Translations under genes and position numbers: made by a program | Assembly: GCA_958299035.1 (NCBI GenBank) | Contig: CATQJL010000112.1 | Span: 56,277,140-56,341,139, forward strand | From: Cylicocyclus nassatus | Lineage: Eukaryota; Nematoda; Chromadorea; Rhabditida; Strongylidae | DNA: 64,000 nt | Direction of reading: 5' to 3' | The notes under the pieces: generated by a model | The model's database searches: none | Seen by the model: only the letters and a program-made list of their open reading frames with translations | Told to the model about the DNA's origin: nothing | Shown here: one piece after another, positions 26,101 to 38,149 of the stretch | How the letters are laid out: every line of letters begins with the position of its first letter | How positions within the stretch are numbered: position 1 is the stretch's first letter

Positions 26101-29100
26101 CCTGACCTCTCCCAGTCATCAACATCAGATAAGTGTTCACAGTGTAGCATAATCTGTGCAATGCGGATTACGCACATCAATGTCTAGCCCATATAAATTT
26201 AGATCAGAAGACAAAGAAGGGTAGGGCAAAACCTCACTACAGGTACAATAACCTTATTGAAGCGAACGGTGAAAGCCCCTACCTCTCGTATATAAAACAT
26301 CCTTCCAGCATCATGCTGTATGTCGGCTGGTCTTGCTAAATAACCTCCGCTGAACCATTCGCTTCCACTAAAGACATCACAATCTCAAACTAAACGACGA
26401 ACGCCACTACAAAAACTCACTCCTTCTCTCTCCAAAGCTTATCTATCCGCATGACATCGCACGTCGGCCTCTGGGGATTGAATACAAGAACAAACTGGCC
26501 AACACCATGGTATTTGCCGCTTTGAGTGCGCATCGCATAAAGGTAAGTGCGTCCATCCGCATCAGCTTCTGATCGAGCAGGAAGCTATAAAGAAATATCA
26601 TAATAAAGTGATAATTATCATATTGCAAAATATGTCATACTTCAGGTCGTTCGATATCCAATACCACCGAGTCTCGAAGACGATCATCTTCTTCCGAACT
26701 TGAAGACGAGTGGGTTTGAGATTTCTGAAATACGCTTTGCTATAACACTGCATGAAGATTATAACCATAGAACAAGCGGCAGATTATTCATCCATTAACT
26801 TGGAAAGTAACACAATGCATCAAGACAAGAATTATCGACTGCTGCTCTGACACATACTAGTAAGCCTTTTCCCGATTTTGCAATAAAAAATCTTATAACA
26901 GACTGGCTAGCAGCCAAGAATTTGAGAAAGTACTTCTATGCAAAGTCCGCAAATGACAATTAAGAACGTGCACTGAAAGTAGCCGCTGCTGCTTGCGCAC
27001 ATTGTATCGCTGAGGACATGCAGACGCCGCACAAATACTGGGCGTGGCAAGTGATAGTGCGTTTTCAGACTTTTTTGGCTTTCGTTTGAGAAATATCTTG
27101 TTTCTTGCACAGTTTCTGCTGGAAAATCAACCCAGACTGAAAGTACCAAAGCTAGTTACCTCATCGTCTTCTCGTTTCGCGACACCATCCGCATTCACAA
27201 AATCACTCGTTACACGTACAGGAGAGATTGGGCGAGATCTGGGAGTAAGTTTGAGCTTCTCTTCTTCTTCGGGGAAAGGCCATGTCTGAAAACATCCAGC
27301 ATCCTTTACGGTTTCCTTTACATGGGGATGATAACCTACCTTTATTTTGGCAAAATAGCGGGGTTTTCCTAAGTATCGGCACTCACAAACGTAGAGATCA
27401 CTTGGTTTTACTCCTTCAACTATATTATGTAATGAGGTCTTCACAGACACAACCATACAAAGGCCGCTGAGTCGTTCGGCAAGTACGGTATCGATGAATG
27501 GAGTGATGAAAACCTAAGGAAGTAGTTTTGCCATCAAAACTGATGTATATTAGTACAAGTCCAAAAATACCTCATTCTCAATGAACTTCCGATTGGCCAG
27601 GTGCAGAGTTTCGTGTGGTCTATAAACCCATTTTCCTCTCACCATCATTTCTCCGGTGTCAGTTCTAAATGTAAGTCGATATCTCTCATAAACTCTTCGG
27701 ATATGATAAATGTACTTGAAAATCCGCTCCACTCGAATAATATGGGGAGGTGCGCGATGATTGTCATCCGTTCGAGATATGTAGGCGTACGATGGTATAG
27801 TATACTCAACGCCATCAAAATTCAGTGAGTCCAAATCAACCTCTCCTTCCTTTAACAATACGTGATAAAAAAAACACCAAGTGAATCATGAGAGATTAGC
27901 TGCAAACCATTCTTGCACAATTTCTTGCACAAAAAGCTAACGATAAGAAGATTAGATTTGCAACGAGGATTTGTAAGTATGGATAAAAATAAACCTGTTT
28001 TTCTATCTCTTGATCGTTGCTTTCCCGACGCTGAATCTCCGCCTCTTGATGCATCTTAGATTTCCGCAGCTTTTCTACGGCCTCCAGAACATCCTAAAAT
28101 GAAGATGTGAACATTTCCACAACGCTATAGCTACTATGACATACATTCTCTATGGCAGTGAATGCTGTTGAAACAAGAACTCCTTTACATTGAGCATCCC
28201 TTTCTTTGATGAAAGCCAGCTGTAGCTCAGTGGCATCTTCGAATAGCTGCAAAAGATTTGAATCTGGGTAGATATCAAAACCACAAATAACACCCACTGG
28301 TGGCGTGGATTGAAATAGTAAAAAAAAAAAGAAATAATATACCTTTGAATCACTCCTGCTAAGTTCACGTGCACGATCGAAAAGGTCAAAGAAATCTTTT
28401 TGAAAACGATCTAAGCGCCGATAGCGTCCCTAAACAACAATCTATATAGAAAAAAATGTTAAAAAATATAGGAAAATTGTTGAGGACCCCATATAAAGGA
28501 AAACAGGAGGCAAATCCACTGAATGTCATATACCTTGTCGATGTTTCGTTTGATCTGATCCAAGGAGAATGGCCATTCATCGCGAGGTAGACCACGAGCT
28601 TTGAGTAGTTCTGGAAGCTCTGCAAACGAGTCACATCGACAACGTCCATCGGAGTCCTGAAGTAAGCGCGATTTGGATCTCCATCCATTCAAACAATGAA
28701 TGTATGATTACCTTCTTTGTGAATACAGAAACAAAGATGTTCGTGAACATGCTTCGAATCTCCATTTGTACCCTTGGTATACAATCCTCAGCAGCGCCTA
28801 GTTCACGTTTCTTTTCTAGTACCAACCGCTGCAGGGCAACAGCATCCTACAAATATATGAGAATAAGCAACAAAAGCTGCAGCCGAGCAAAGTCTTACCT
28901 TGTAAATATCGCTCTCAGGTTCGTTGTATTTGCAAGCATTTTCCAGCATGAGAGACATATCTGCAATGATGTCCACCCATCTCGCATAACCACGAGACTG
29001 CAGCCGTTGTTGGATTCGTTGCAAATCCATCGGCTTCTTGATCACTTCATAGTAATCAGGGTACTCCTCAAAGATGATGAGAGTAGAATTGGAACAGCAT

Positions 29101-32100
29101 TTTTTTTTTCAGAATGACTACCTCTTTGGTTGGCAGTCTCACGAAAGCACTCGCAAGCTTTCTTCCATCCGAATCCGTTGCATCACGGACCAAGGTGTAT
29201 AATCTCCACATTTGCTGTTCATGCGCAGGAAGCCTGGAAGAGGAGATGGACTGAAAACCAATCTTCGCCACGATTTGGGTATTCTACATTGCAATATTTG
29301 GGAGAGTGCGGCTAAGCGCCAAATCGACAGTGATGGTCAGCATGCAATATTTGGGAGAGTGCGGCTACAGCGCAAAATCGTCAGTGATGGTCAGCAGGAT
29401 TTGCTATTCTGCTTAGCAAGCTCATCACGATGTTTTCTTTATACAGGTTACAGACTGTATGCTTTGCTCGCAAATCCCGAAGCCTACAGCATTTTGGGGT
29501 AGGCATTAGCCCTAGGCCTAGAAAGCAGTGTCAGATGAAACGTCTGCTAGGTGTGAAAAGCAGGGAGAGCGACTTCATCAGTACATAACTGCCATGCCAT
29601 AAACTAAGCGGACGCAAACGTTGCAACATAAGCGATCAAGCCGCCCTCAAGTGTTTTTGCTTACAGGCAGCGGCTCGGCAAAATGACATCTTCGGCATAT
29701 TCATAGTTCTCAGTCCACTTGTATAAGCTAAGTCCAGGACTGTACTTCGCAGCTTCAAAAAAATCAATAACCCACTTTTCTAGACGTGAAAAGTGCTATT
29801 TGAGCGGGCCTGCCCTCTGAAGCGCGATTGGCTCGTGAGTGGAGATACCGTACCCATGAGCCAATCGCGCTCTAGCAGGCATACACGATCCGCCCAAATA
29901 GCATTTTTCATTTTTCTGAAAAAGCGGGTTATTGATATCTTCTGAAGCTGCAAAGCACAGTCTTGGACTTCGCGCATCTGTATCGCGCAACCCGAGAACG
30001 ATGAATATCCCAAATGTGTCATTCTGCAGAGCCGCTGCCTTTATGGGCCAATGGTCCAGCGATGAGCTCTATTTCAAGTGAATCACACCTTGAAACTCTG
30101 ACAAAATCAAAATCAAACAGATATGATATTTGGGACGTGGCAATTAAATAGGTGTCACTCAGATACAGCTTTGATCTACCAACTACAACATAGCTTCTCC
30201 TTATGCGCGAAGAAAATGCAAATTATAAGCGCGGTGAAGAATTCGTACCTCGCAATCATGTCCTCAAGTTTTCTATCCACTTTGGGCGCCCTGCTTTTCG
30301 GAGGATGAGGTGGAGTTGGCACAGAGTTTCTAAAAGTAAGATTACACATTCCCACATGACAGAGAAGAAAACAAGGCAAAGTAAGCACCAAACAACTTTT
30401 AGTGAAGAAGGACCATTAAGAGGTGCATCAGTGAAGTAAATGAAGACATAGAGGTAAAGATAAAAACCGCGTACGAAGAAGCAATGTGCTAGATAGACAT
30501 GCAATACCAACACTACACAACACAGCGCTAATTATAGTTCTTTTCACCTAGCAGAAGAGCCTGAAGAATCATTGTCGGAGACACCGCCGCCGTTAGCGAG
30601 CTCGGTGGACGATCTGACCCCTTTCACTGGTTTCGGCAATTTCGTTTTGAGCCAACTGGATGTACACACTAGTTAGGCAATGAAACAAAACGCAAGCCAA
30701 CACACATGGGTTATAACAAATCTATACTATCTAATTTCTAATCTATACATAAATACATGTACATGAGCAAAAATGTGTTCCGTAAGTGTTCCATCAATTG
30801 ATGGATTGTAAAAAGAAGTCTCAAAAAAAAAGACCGAGGTAAACCATGACCTACCCAAATTTCTGCTTTTGTTGAAGAGGGCTCTCATAAGGAGCATCCT
30901 TGTCATGCGTGTGGGCTTTGCTCACCATGTCAAGTAACATGGCAGCATCTCGCGCAATCTGCGACTTTGCCTCATTATATTGCCGAGCGTTATTGAAAAG
31001 TATGGTTAACTCCTGCATCAGCTCCACTGAGGAATCATACTATAATCAAAAAATTACGTTGGAAGAAAGCAAAACACTGCGAAGGGAACAAATGAAAAAC
31101 CAAAACATGGAACCCACTTTATTGTTCTCGATTTTCTCCCTGATCGTCTTTAAGTCAATCGGATTTTTGATCACTTCATAATAGTCAGGGTATTCTCGAG
31201 CTGATGGCAGCTCCATAAAGGCACCAGCAGGCCAGTACATTCCATCCTTGAATTCGGAAAATACATTAAGTTAAAAAAGAGAAGGTCGCTACCTTGTAAT
31301 TGTAAATGAGATCCCAGAAATACACGAGCTTTAGCCGATATCGCAACATTAGCTCGTCCATGCTTTTACGCCCCGGTCGTCCTGGTGAAGCGACATGTTC
31401 GGCGGTCATTCCTGTTGATATCGGCCGCATTCTCTTTTGCGATCGAATTTTTTTCTTCTCAGACGGAGGAGGGGTCTCCTTAAAATATCAAAATGAGTCT
31501 CCGACAATTATGAAGAGAACTCCAAGTCTTACTTTATCATCAGAGTCGGTCTCAGGATCTACTTTTGGAGTTCTTGGTGTTTTTGGCATTCTTATTTGCG
31601 GAGGGGGCGGTGTAGGGTGAGGCTGGTGAGGCTTGAACTTCTTGTCATACAACTGAATACGATAGCGCTTAGAATGCAACGTTTGAGGAGAGACCACAGA
31701 TCGAATTTTTTGCGAACTGACCGATAAATCAAGACTAGGTTGGAGTTCCCGCGCTCTTCGAATCGTCAAATTTTGCAATTTTTGAGCAGCTATGAATATA
31801 TCTGAGGACTCCATGTTGTATTCGCATGCATTATCAAACACCTGAATGGATTATCCATGATAAAGACTGATAATCGGCTTAAGGGTAAGCAGATTAGGTA
31901 GCGATAAAGCCTAAAAAGGAAACGTACTTGCATGAAATCCTTGAAGAGCTCTTCAAAGGTATGATACCCATTTCTTTTTAACTTTCTGTTGATCATAAAC
32001 AAAGACATGGGACGGGAGATCTCATCATAATAGTCGGGATAGTAGCTAAACGAATTGTTAGAACAAAATTATCGAAAACAAACATATGAAAAAGAATAAA

Positions 32101-34049
32101 TAGTATCTCAAAAAACTGTTGCATTACCTCCGACTGGGCAGTTCAAGGAATGGATCGGAAAGATTTGTTTCACGATCTTTCTCATTTGGAGCATTACGAA
32201 TCGTCCAATAAAGCTTCCAAAGAGGATCCTAAAAGCAGCAATTATTTATACAAGAGTCTGTTATTGGTTTTGAAAAATAAGAATGAATCAGTACGCACAT
32301 CACTTTCTTCCGTATCCTCATCCTCTTCAGAATCTTCAGAAAGCTCAGCGTTTGTCGGAAGGGCGACCTGCTGGAGAAGTTGGTCGACAGCGCGATGTAT
32401 CTTGTCCCGGCTACAAACGATAGTTTACATAGGAAATCAACTGAACTGTTCTCAAAAACAAAACGATTGTATTAACAACAGACCGTTTAGGATGCACGCC
32501 CTTCTCAAGCACTTGCTCCTTTTTTTCTTTGAAGTAATTCATCAAAGCCACGGCATCCTTGTAAATCTCACTGCCTTTCCCACTGAACTGCTGCAAAGTT
32601 CACAAAATAAGTGATGAACAATTTGCGCGAGTATAAACCTAACGCGAATAAGGATACCTGAGCATTCCGACACAACAACCGAACGTCGGCCTCCACTTGA
32701 GACATTCGTTTATATGCCCCACTTCTCGCTTTCTCAGCGATCGTTTTTAGATCCATCGGATGACGAATCTTTTCATAATAGACAGGAAATTCCTTGAAAA
32801 ATAAGACAGTAAATGTGACAAATTTAAAAGATATGAAATTAAGCCTACCTCTTTGCTCTGCAGCACCCTAAACGGTGGACAGATAAGGCGTCCAGTAGGG
32901 TCAGTCAGCTCGAGCAGGCCGCAAAGAATGTCTTCGACCATATCAGAATCTACTTCGTCCCCGACACCATTTGATGAGGTCCGAGAGGGAGCTGGTGAGA
33001 TTGATCTTAAACATGTTTTATGAGCTACTAACACTAAACGACAGGAAAAGGAGAATAGAACTTATACTTGAAGTGGCTGTAAAAAGCAAAGGCAACACCC
33101 ATACCTTATCGAAGTTGAAGGTGTAGGACTCCCAGAGCTTGAGGGATGATCGTCGGTCTTGGGATCTTCAATTGGTTCACCTTTGACAACCTTATCCTTG
33201 ACTACTTTGTAGAGCTCAAAGAGTTCTGTGGCAGCCTTGTGTTCCTCAGTTTCTTCCTAAAAGGACAGAGATTATGAAATACATAAGAAAAATGCGATTA
33301 AAACCATTAATACCTTATAATATGTCCGCGTGTTTTCTATCAACAGCTCCACATCTCCACAGAATTCCTCAAATGAGCGATACTCCTCAGTCTTGACTTT
33401 TTGCTGGATTCTCGTCAGATCAATCGGAGATTTCACTTGTTTATAATAGTCGGGCTCCGTTCTAAACTTTGGCGACTTTTTTGGTGTTTTTGATTGTGCG
33501 ATTATCAACATAAAACAGCATTAGTGGACCTAAATCTACCATTAGCACTATTCGGTATTCGATTCCAACTTAATTTGATCAGCACCCGCAATAAAACGAA
33601 CGAGAAATAAACGACTAATGAAACACTCGGTGGTGAGACCGTTACAGTACCCAAGCACAGGGCGGCATGCAGTCCTACTCAGTGCGATTGAATTACTTAC
33701 AATTAAATTAATTAATTCAAAACAAGTTAACTTGCCTTCTGGATGGCGTCCGTATGAATTTTTCAGATGGTTGGCGATTTTCACTGTCAGTGTGTTGTCT
33801 AAGCACATCAAAAACTCCTTGCGCTTTACGATTCTGAAAAAACAAGGAAGATGATTCATGAGAGCATTTGCCAAATCAAACTCAAAAAAGCGCTGCAATC
33901 ATGTTGTTACACCCGAAATGACATACTTCTTGCTGTATTCGTTCACGTTCTTTGGCCGATATTCTTCCTTTCCTACGCTTTGGAGTGGGTGTGCCTTCCG
34001 GAGGAGAGTTCTCCGCAGTATCTTCTAAGCGCTTCCGTTTGGCGCTCAT
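18510..34049 (-). CDS. pbrm-1: Polybromo-1, PBAF (SWI/SNF) chromatin-remodelling subunit
   Basis: I traced 44 coding exons on the minus strand, all in matching phase, totalling 5,652 nt (1,883 aa plus stop). Exons, 5' to 3': 34049-33927, 33833-33736, 33461-33314, 33256-33105, 33005-32849, 32792-32658, 32590-32484, 32410-32299, 32228-32128, 32045-31928, 31841-31533, 31478-31293, 31246-31118, 31039-30855, 30655-30548, 30329-30249, 29233-29122, 29066-28899, 28846-28712, 28656-28534, 28429-28343, 28246-28145, 28093-27995, 27849-27571, 27513-27340, 27285-27160, 26724-26641, 26584-26421, 26367-26283, 25090-25000, 24942-24830, 24763-24677, 23543-23475, 23005-22904, 22499-22344, 21037-20924, 20804-20693, 20626-20523, 20415-20317, 20155-20015, 19960-19871, 19801-19665, 18841-18718, 18635-18510. 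Domain order is a basic N-terminus, six bromodomains, BAH-BAH, HMG box, two C2H2 fingers and the family's C-terminal tail. In animals this nuclear protein reads acetylated histones and targets PBAF. Introns 2 and 30 start with GC. The start is the first Met (MSAKRKRLED), next to a Lys/Arg-rich likely nuclear localisation stretch. Confidence 0.95.
19018..19345. repeat. Dispersed repeats in polybromo intron 42
   Basis: GC-rich sequence between coding exons 42 and 43 contains an inverted pair: GCATGACGAAGGCGCAATAT at about 19018 and CTGCGCCTTCGTCATGC ending at about 19171. Its right part (about 19185-19345, with CCCACGTTAATGGGCGGC and TTCTGGAGTGAGCTTCTCGC) resembles the repeats near 60280-60360 and 62690-62810. 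The TCATGCAGTAGCCTTTAC motif recurs at about 46118-46136. Confidence 0.55.
20317..20804 (-). other. pbrm-1: Two C2H2 zinc fingers C-terminal to the HMG box
   Basis: Finger 1 is Cys1582-x4-Cys1587-x12-His1600-x4-His1605 (or His1604), from exon 20804-20693. Finger 2 is Cys1619-x4-Cys1624-x18-His1643-x4-His1648, with its last His in the next exon (20415-20317; junction RLHRHMK|EKH). Invertebrate polybromo proteins are known to carry C2H2 fingers that human PBRM1 lacks, so this fits the family rather than indicating a fusion. Confidence 0.8.
20924..22499 (-). other. pbrm-1: HMG box of polybromo, split by a repeat-bearing intron
   Basis: The box is encoded by two exons (22499-22344 and 21037-20924), about residues 1498-1565. 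Key segments are KSKSGYILFSAEIRKRIM, then SGFGEVSKIVGIE, then after the intron WKKLSDDQKRQYEVRAEYI. The Trp-Lys-Lys-Leu after the junction and the Tyr of YEVRA are the expected helix-2/3 positions of a non-sequence-specific HMG box. The 1.3-kb intron is occupied by an inverted-repeat element. Confidence 0.85.
21120..22040. repeat. Long foldback element with internal sub-repeats (copy in polybromo)
   Basis: This sits within the intron that splits the HMG box. The left half carries GGTTACGGTAGGCATACAGT-type units followed by AAGGGGTTTTCTGACATG or similar. The right half carries the inverse, with CCCCTACCATATATCTACCG and CCTACCGTAGGCCTACCGTG. It is the same family as 37125-38149 and has no coding capacity. 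Confidence 0.6.
23544..24676 (-). other. pbrm-1: GC-rich polybromo intron 32
   Basis: Coding exons 24763-24677 and 23543-23475 join in phase 0, so this 1.1-kb segment is intronic. It is strikingly GC- and CpG-rich compared with its surroundings. Long frames are open on both strands, as expected when stop codons are rare, and none shows a recognisable domain or fits the exon phases. A short tandem array of a 9-bp unit, GCTTAGGTC-type, lies at about 24648-24673. Confidence 0.6.
24830..27849 (-). other. pbrm-1: Tandem BAH domains of polybromo
   Basis: BAH1 spans about residues 1036-1180, with ISRTDDNHRAPPHIIRVERI early and KPSDLYVCECRYLGKPRYF near its end. BAH2 spans about 1255-1398, with VMRIDKLWREKEG, then SEWFSGGYLARP and IPECDVFVCDSRIPGHSF. 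Both show the usual BAH pattern of an I-x-R-I-x-x-I or R-I-D-K-L-W core followed by a V-C-E/D-x-R-Y/I strand. A Ser- and Glu-rich linker (KSQTHSSSSSEEDD) separates them. The 57-nt intron in BAH2 (24943-24999) begins with GC. Confidence 0.85.
29291..29394. repeat. Two-copy tandem repeat, 53-bp period
   Basis: GCAATATTTGGGAGAGTGCG starts at 29291 and again at 29344, with the following bases through GTGATGGTCAGCA matching in both units apart from a few substitutions. It lies in polybromo intron 16. Confidence 0.7.
29666..30039. repeat. Foldback element in polybromo intron 16
   Basis: Left terminus GGCAGCGGCTCGGCAAAATG, right terminus the imperfect reverse complement ending GCAGAGCCGCTGCC. The arms stay complementary inward, for example TACTTCGCAGCTTC against GAAGCTGCAAAGCA, and AGCGCGATTGGCTC against GAGCCAATCGCGCT around the centre near 29850. 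No open frame of note. Confidence 0.7.
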
Positions 34050-37000
34050 GGTGGAGAACGTCCTATTTTCAGTCAACATTAGCTAACTGAACAGGTTCCC
34101 GTCTAATTATCAAAAATTACGAAGATTAGAAGTGAGACAATAAAGAAAACTAGTGAAAATTGAGCTTCTTTGATGGTTCATTTGCGAAAAAGAAGGAGGA
34201 GTAATCTCGTATTTAAGGATGTATAAATAGGTACTTTTATAGAAATTTGGCAATTTTGGCGCGAACACAAAGCTGCACTCAGAACACAATGAACAAGGAA
34301 GCGCTATGGATCTTTGAACAAGGTGCAGAGCTGAGTGCAAAAAGAACAGGAAATCAAAACATAGCTTTTTCTAACTTGCTTTGCATGATCATAAATCTTA
34401 TCTGAATAGTCTAAAAGCATCACAAATGTTGGACACTCTGAATTATGAAAGTATTCACAAAATATAGAGTTTGGAAGATTCAACATACGAATGATGAGAT
34501 AGCACAAGATACGAAAAAATTCAAAAGATACTTGATACTGAACAAAGTAAGTACGATCAGCTTATGCTATTTTATCAGTTCAAATGCTCTTTAGAGAGAT
34601 TGTGACCGTAATCGAAATGCGGAAGAGTAGCAGCATAAACAGCAAACAAGAATACATAATCAAAGGAGCATATCTAAAAGATGAAGAATGACAAAGAAGC
34701 AGAACATAAAGTTTATATGCTGATGAAGAAGTCACAACTAAGGAGAAAGAAAGTGAAAAGCGAGTGAGAAAAGAGAAAACACGATCCAAGATCATATAAA
34801 AGAGAAAACAAGGCTTTCGAAGTAAACTTGATAAAGCCGAGGAGCTCTACCCCAATCTAAAGATAATTCTTCATATCAGTTTGCTTCAAATGTGTCTCTT
34901 TACCTATTCCAGCCTTAGATTAGTAGAAAAAAGCTGCAAGTCTGCGCGAAATTGGCGTTGCAAGATTACCGGGCGCGAAGTGGCACTTTTTCAAATAACT
35001 TTGGAGCGCTGCATATTTCAAATAGAGCTGATTTGTTGCAGAAATCCACACATAGAGAGAAGAAACGATGCAAAATATAACACGAAATAGCACAAGCGAC
35101 GACGACCGACGAAAACTCCGCGAACGTGGATCGATCCCCGGGGAATTGATCGCGATACTTCGAGCGGTGGTGTGGAAACCCCGTCGGACAAGGGAGCCGA
35201 CATCGACCGCGAGGGGGGCAGCAGGGTTTGAGGTCAGTTTTTCTATGTGTGTTCTCTGCTAGAAACAACGTATACGCACACGAATTTGAATACAACATCG
35301 ATGCGACGGCAAAACGCACGCCGTCGTGCCGGCGCGACGAGTCTGAATAAGCGCGCGCGGAGAGAGCACGCCGAACGCGGATGGCGCAGAGAACGCTGGC
35401 CGACGCGCGCCAACGTTGACCCAGCCGCACGCTTACCGGTCAATAAATCGATTCACGGCCTGGTTTGCTGACAAATGAAAGGTGAGATTTTTACATTCAG
35501 TTTATCCTGACTGTCTTGTCTAACTATCTATCCACTCTAGAACCAGTCAAGTTGCGTAAAATCACGGTTTTTGCCGGGTTCTTCTCGTCGAACTCATTTT
35601 TGCTTCCAGCTCATCATTCACTTCTTCCTGTCAAATCCATTATGCTCTTCTCTCTTTATTTCACCTCACAAATCCTCCATATACCCCATAAATGCTAATC
35701 CGAGTTCGTAAGCACCTGCGCAGCTCCGACGTGGCGCAATTGCTGCGCCGTTTCGCGTTTGAAATTGCCGGTGTTCGATTAGAGCGCACCAACTGCGTGA
35801 CATTGATGCAATGAGCGAAAACTCGCAAATAATGGGGCTTGATTTGCAATGGCGTAGTCCCGTTTATTGCAATTGGCGCTCGCTACTTTTCTAACTTTGT
35901 GCCTATCGCATTCGATCAAAGCTAATCAGAGCTAATAAACGAAATGATTCGTGTTATGTATTACATCCATTTTAGTTTCATGAAGAGTCATGTAGCCTTT
36001 TTCTTCGGTCTAAACCCGCTAATAACTATTCAACATTTATAAGGAAAACTGGCGTCGGGATGCCGGCTCCTTTATGGTGCATATTCTGGCCTTTTGTGGA
36101 TGTTCTCAGTGCTTGTAGAAGTACAACGGCTACACAGTTTAATCACTTTATGTCGGAATGTGTGGTTTTACACACACTGCACAAATTGCGCGTCCCATCC
36201 TAAATCGGCCGCTTTGCATACACTGGGCAATTTTTGTCTGTGTTCTTGCTTGGGGAAGAAATTATTGCAGAAGCGCCAAAATTACCCGTAAGAAATGTGT
36301 ACTCCTGATAATGTGTCCTCGAGCATCAGTTCAATATATGTGAGACTGCACACAGTGCGCGGCAAGCGACGACACCTTTACTGGTAACTCAGTGATCAAA
36401 TGTGTACAACTACTAATACATATTCAAATGAGACTAGGAAACAGCAGATACTCAGCACTGACACGTACTGAGATGTGTATTTGTTGCACATGTCCGGCGA
36501 GACCTCGACGTATAGTCCCCTACCCCAAATGACTTGACGATATATGCTTAGATCACAGTGTGTGCAGCGGGCGCAATTGCCTACACTTTGATTCAACTGG
36601 GTTGACAGCTGGAAGGCGGGGCTTCGTGACCAAATAAGGCTAGAGAAAGGTTGGAGAGCGCGCAGGCTAGAGAGACGCGGGCACGAGCGGGCACGAGCGG
36701 TCGTCTTAGATGCCAATCTCGTCGGATCAAGGGGTATATCAGGAGATAACCTAACTGGACTGTATGATCCTTTGATCCGCATAGGGATCGCCGTCCAAAT
36801 AAAATGTAAGGGCAATGGATGCTGGCGAGGAATGCAGTGTTTGAAGTTCACGCTGGGATAATTTTTCCTCGAAAAGCAAAGCAGGGACTGCACGCTCACA
36901 TTTTCTTGTGAGAGCGCTCTGCTAGTTGCCTCAGAGTGAATCTGATTCGCATCAAAGATGGATTTGATTTAGAATCAGTAGGTCGCAAAGTATGCATAGA

Positions 37001-37124
37001 TGCATCCTGAACTTGGGAATGTGTGCGTGCAGTTGCGATAGAGGCTTTATAGAAGGTTCTGAGCCACTTTGCTCCAAGAAGGAAACCAAATAAGCGGAAA
37101 CACACTGACAAGAAAAGTCGGTAC

Positions 37125-38149
37125 TGATACAACCCAAAAATTGAAGAACACTTTGCTGAAAATTCGCCCAGAGGGGTTATTCGCCTTCCTGATCACGAAA
37201 ATGATATCTCTTTTGCATGGTGAAGCTTTTTTGAGGGGTTACGGTAGGCATACGGTGTGGGGTCAAAACCTCAGAACTTGCTAAAACTTTGCGTAGGGGG
37301 ATTATTCGACATGCTGACCACCAATATCATATTCATTCCTCTCGAAAACGCCTGATGGTGGGGTTACGGTAGGATTATAGTATAGGGTCACGATCTCAGA
37401 ATTCGCTGAAACTTTGCGTAGAGGGGTTATTCGACATGCACATTGCAAGTACCACACTTTTCCCGCACGAGAACCTCTCCTTGTACGGTAGGTATATGGT
37501 AAAGGGTCAGAACCTTAGATCTGGCTGAAACTTTGTGTAGGGTGTTATCTGATGTGCTCTTCACGAATACCGCGCTCATTTCGCTTGTAAGGCCTTCTCG
37601 TGGACTTTTGGAATCTTAATTGGTTGAAAAGGGAGGATGGCTTTCCTAATTGCTGCAAATTGCCATAACTCCACAACAAAGCGTTGTTATAGCGAGCAAA
37701 CCCGATATTCGTTATCAGCATGCTTGGAAATCCCTCTAGGCAACGTTTTAAGCAATTTTGAATCACCCATATACCTTGTACCTACCGTAATTCGAGAAAA
37801 TGGCGCTACCGTACAAAGCCAATATGATATCCATGTTCAGCGTGCTAAATTACCCCTTCAGACCGAATTCCAGCCAAATCCAGGTTTTGATCCCCTACCG
37901 TACACCTACCGTAACCATACAGGGGGAGGTTTTCGAGCGGAAAAAGTGTGATATTCGTGATCACCATGTCGAGTAACTCCCCTACGCAAAGTTTTAGCGA
38001 ATTCTGAGTGACATACCGTATGCCTACCGTAACCCCTTAAAATTCCCCACCACGCGAAAAGGACATCATTTTCGTAATCATGAGGTCGAATAACCTCCCT
38101 GGGCGTGTTTTCAGCGAAATCCGTGGTTTCTAATTTTTGGGTTGTATTA
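37125..38149. repeat. 1-kb foldback element built of degenerate sub-repeats
   Basis: Outer ends are ATACAACCCAAAAATT at about 37127 and its reverse complement AATTTTTGGGTTGTAT at about 38133-38147. The left arm has about four degenerate units, each with a GGTTACGGTAGG(C/T)AT-type motif, a GGGGTCA motif and a GCGTAGGGGGATTATTCGAC motif. The right arm carries the units in inverse orientation (CTACCGTAACCCC). It is related to 21120-22040. Confidence 0.7.

Larger units (their letters stand above)
28145..33833 (-). other. pbrm-1: Six-bromodomain block of polybromo
   Basis: Bromodomains 1-5 carry recognisable ZA-loop motifs: EPDYYKQVKSPIDL (about residue 75), FPVYYEKIRHPMDL (about 228), YYPDYYDEISRPMSL (about 379), YPDYYEVIKNPIDL (about 602) and YPDYYEVIKKPMDL (about 789). 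The acetyl-lysine-anchoring Asn after Tyr is present in BD3 (YN, Asn426), BD4 (YN, Asn647) and BD5 (YN, Asn835). It is Tyr122 in BD1 (TYYK) and Ser274 in BD2 (QQFSGK). BD6 (about residues 855-985) is the divergent type, with SLDQIKRNIDKGRYRRLD instead of a canonical YxxxI-P motif. Motif positions come from the hand-spliced model; the functional meaning is inferred from known bromodomain structure. Confidence 0.85.

Noticed and set aside
29291..29394. Short direct repeats as a CRISPR-like array
   Set aside because: Only two adjoining 53-bp units without spacers, in a eukaryotic intron.
34966..35471. Overlapping Arg-rich frames in a GC-rich block upstream of polybromo
   Set aside because: Open on both strands because of composition. 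There is no domain and no splice sites in phase; a promoter is more likely.
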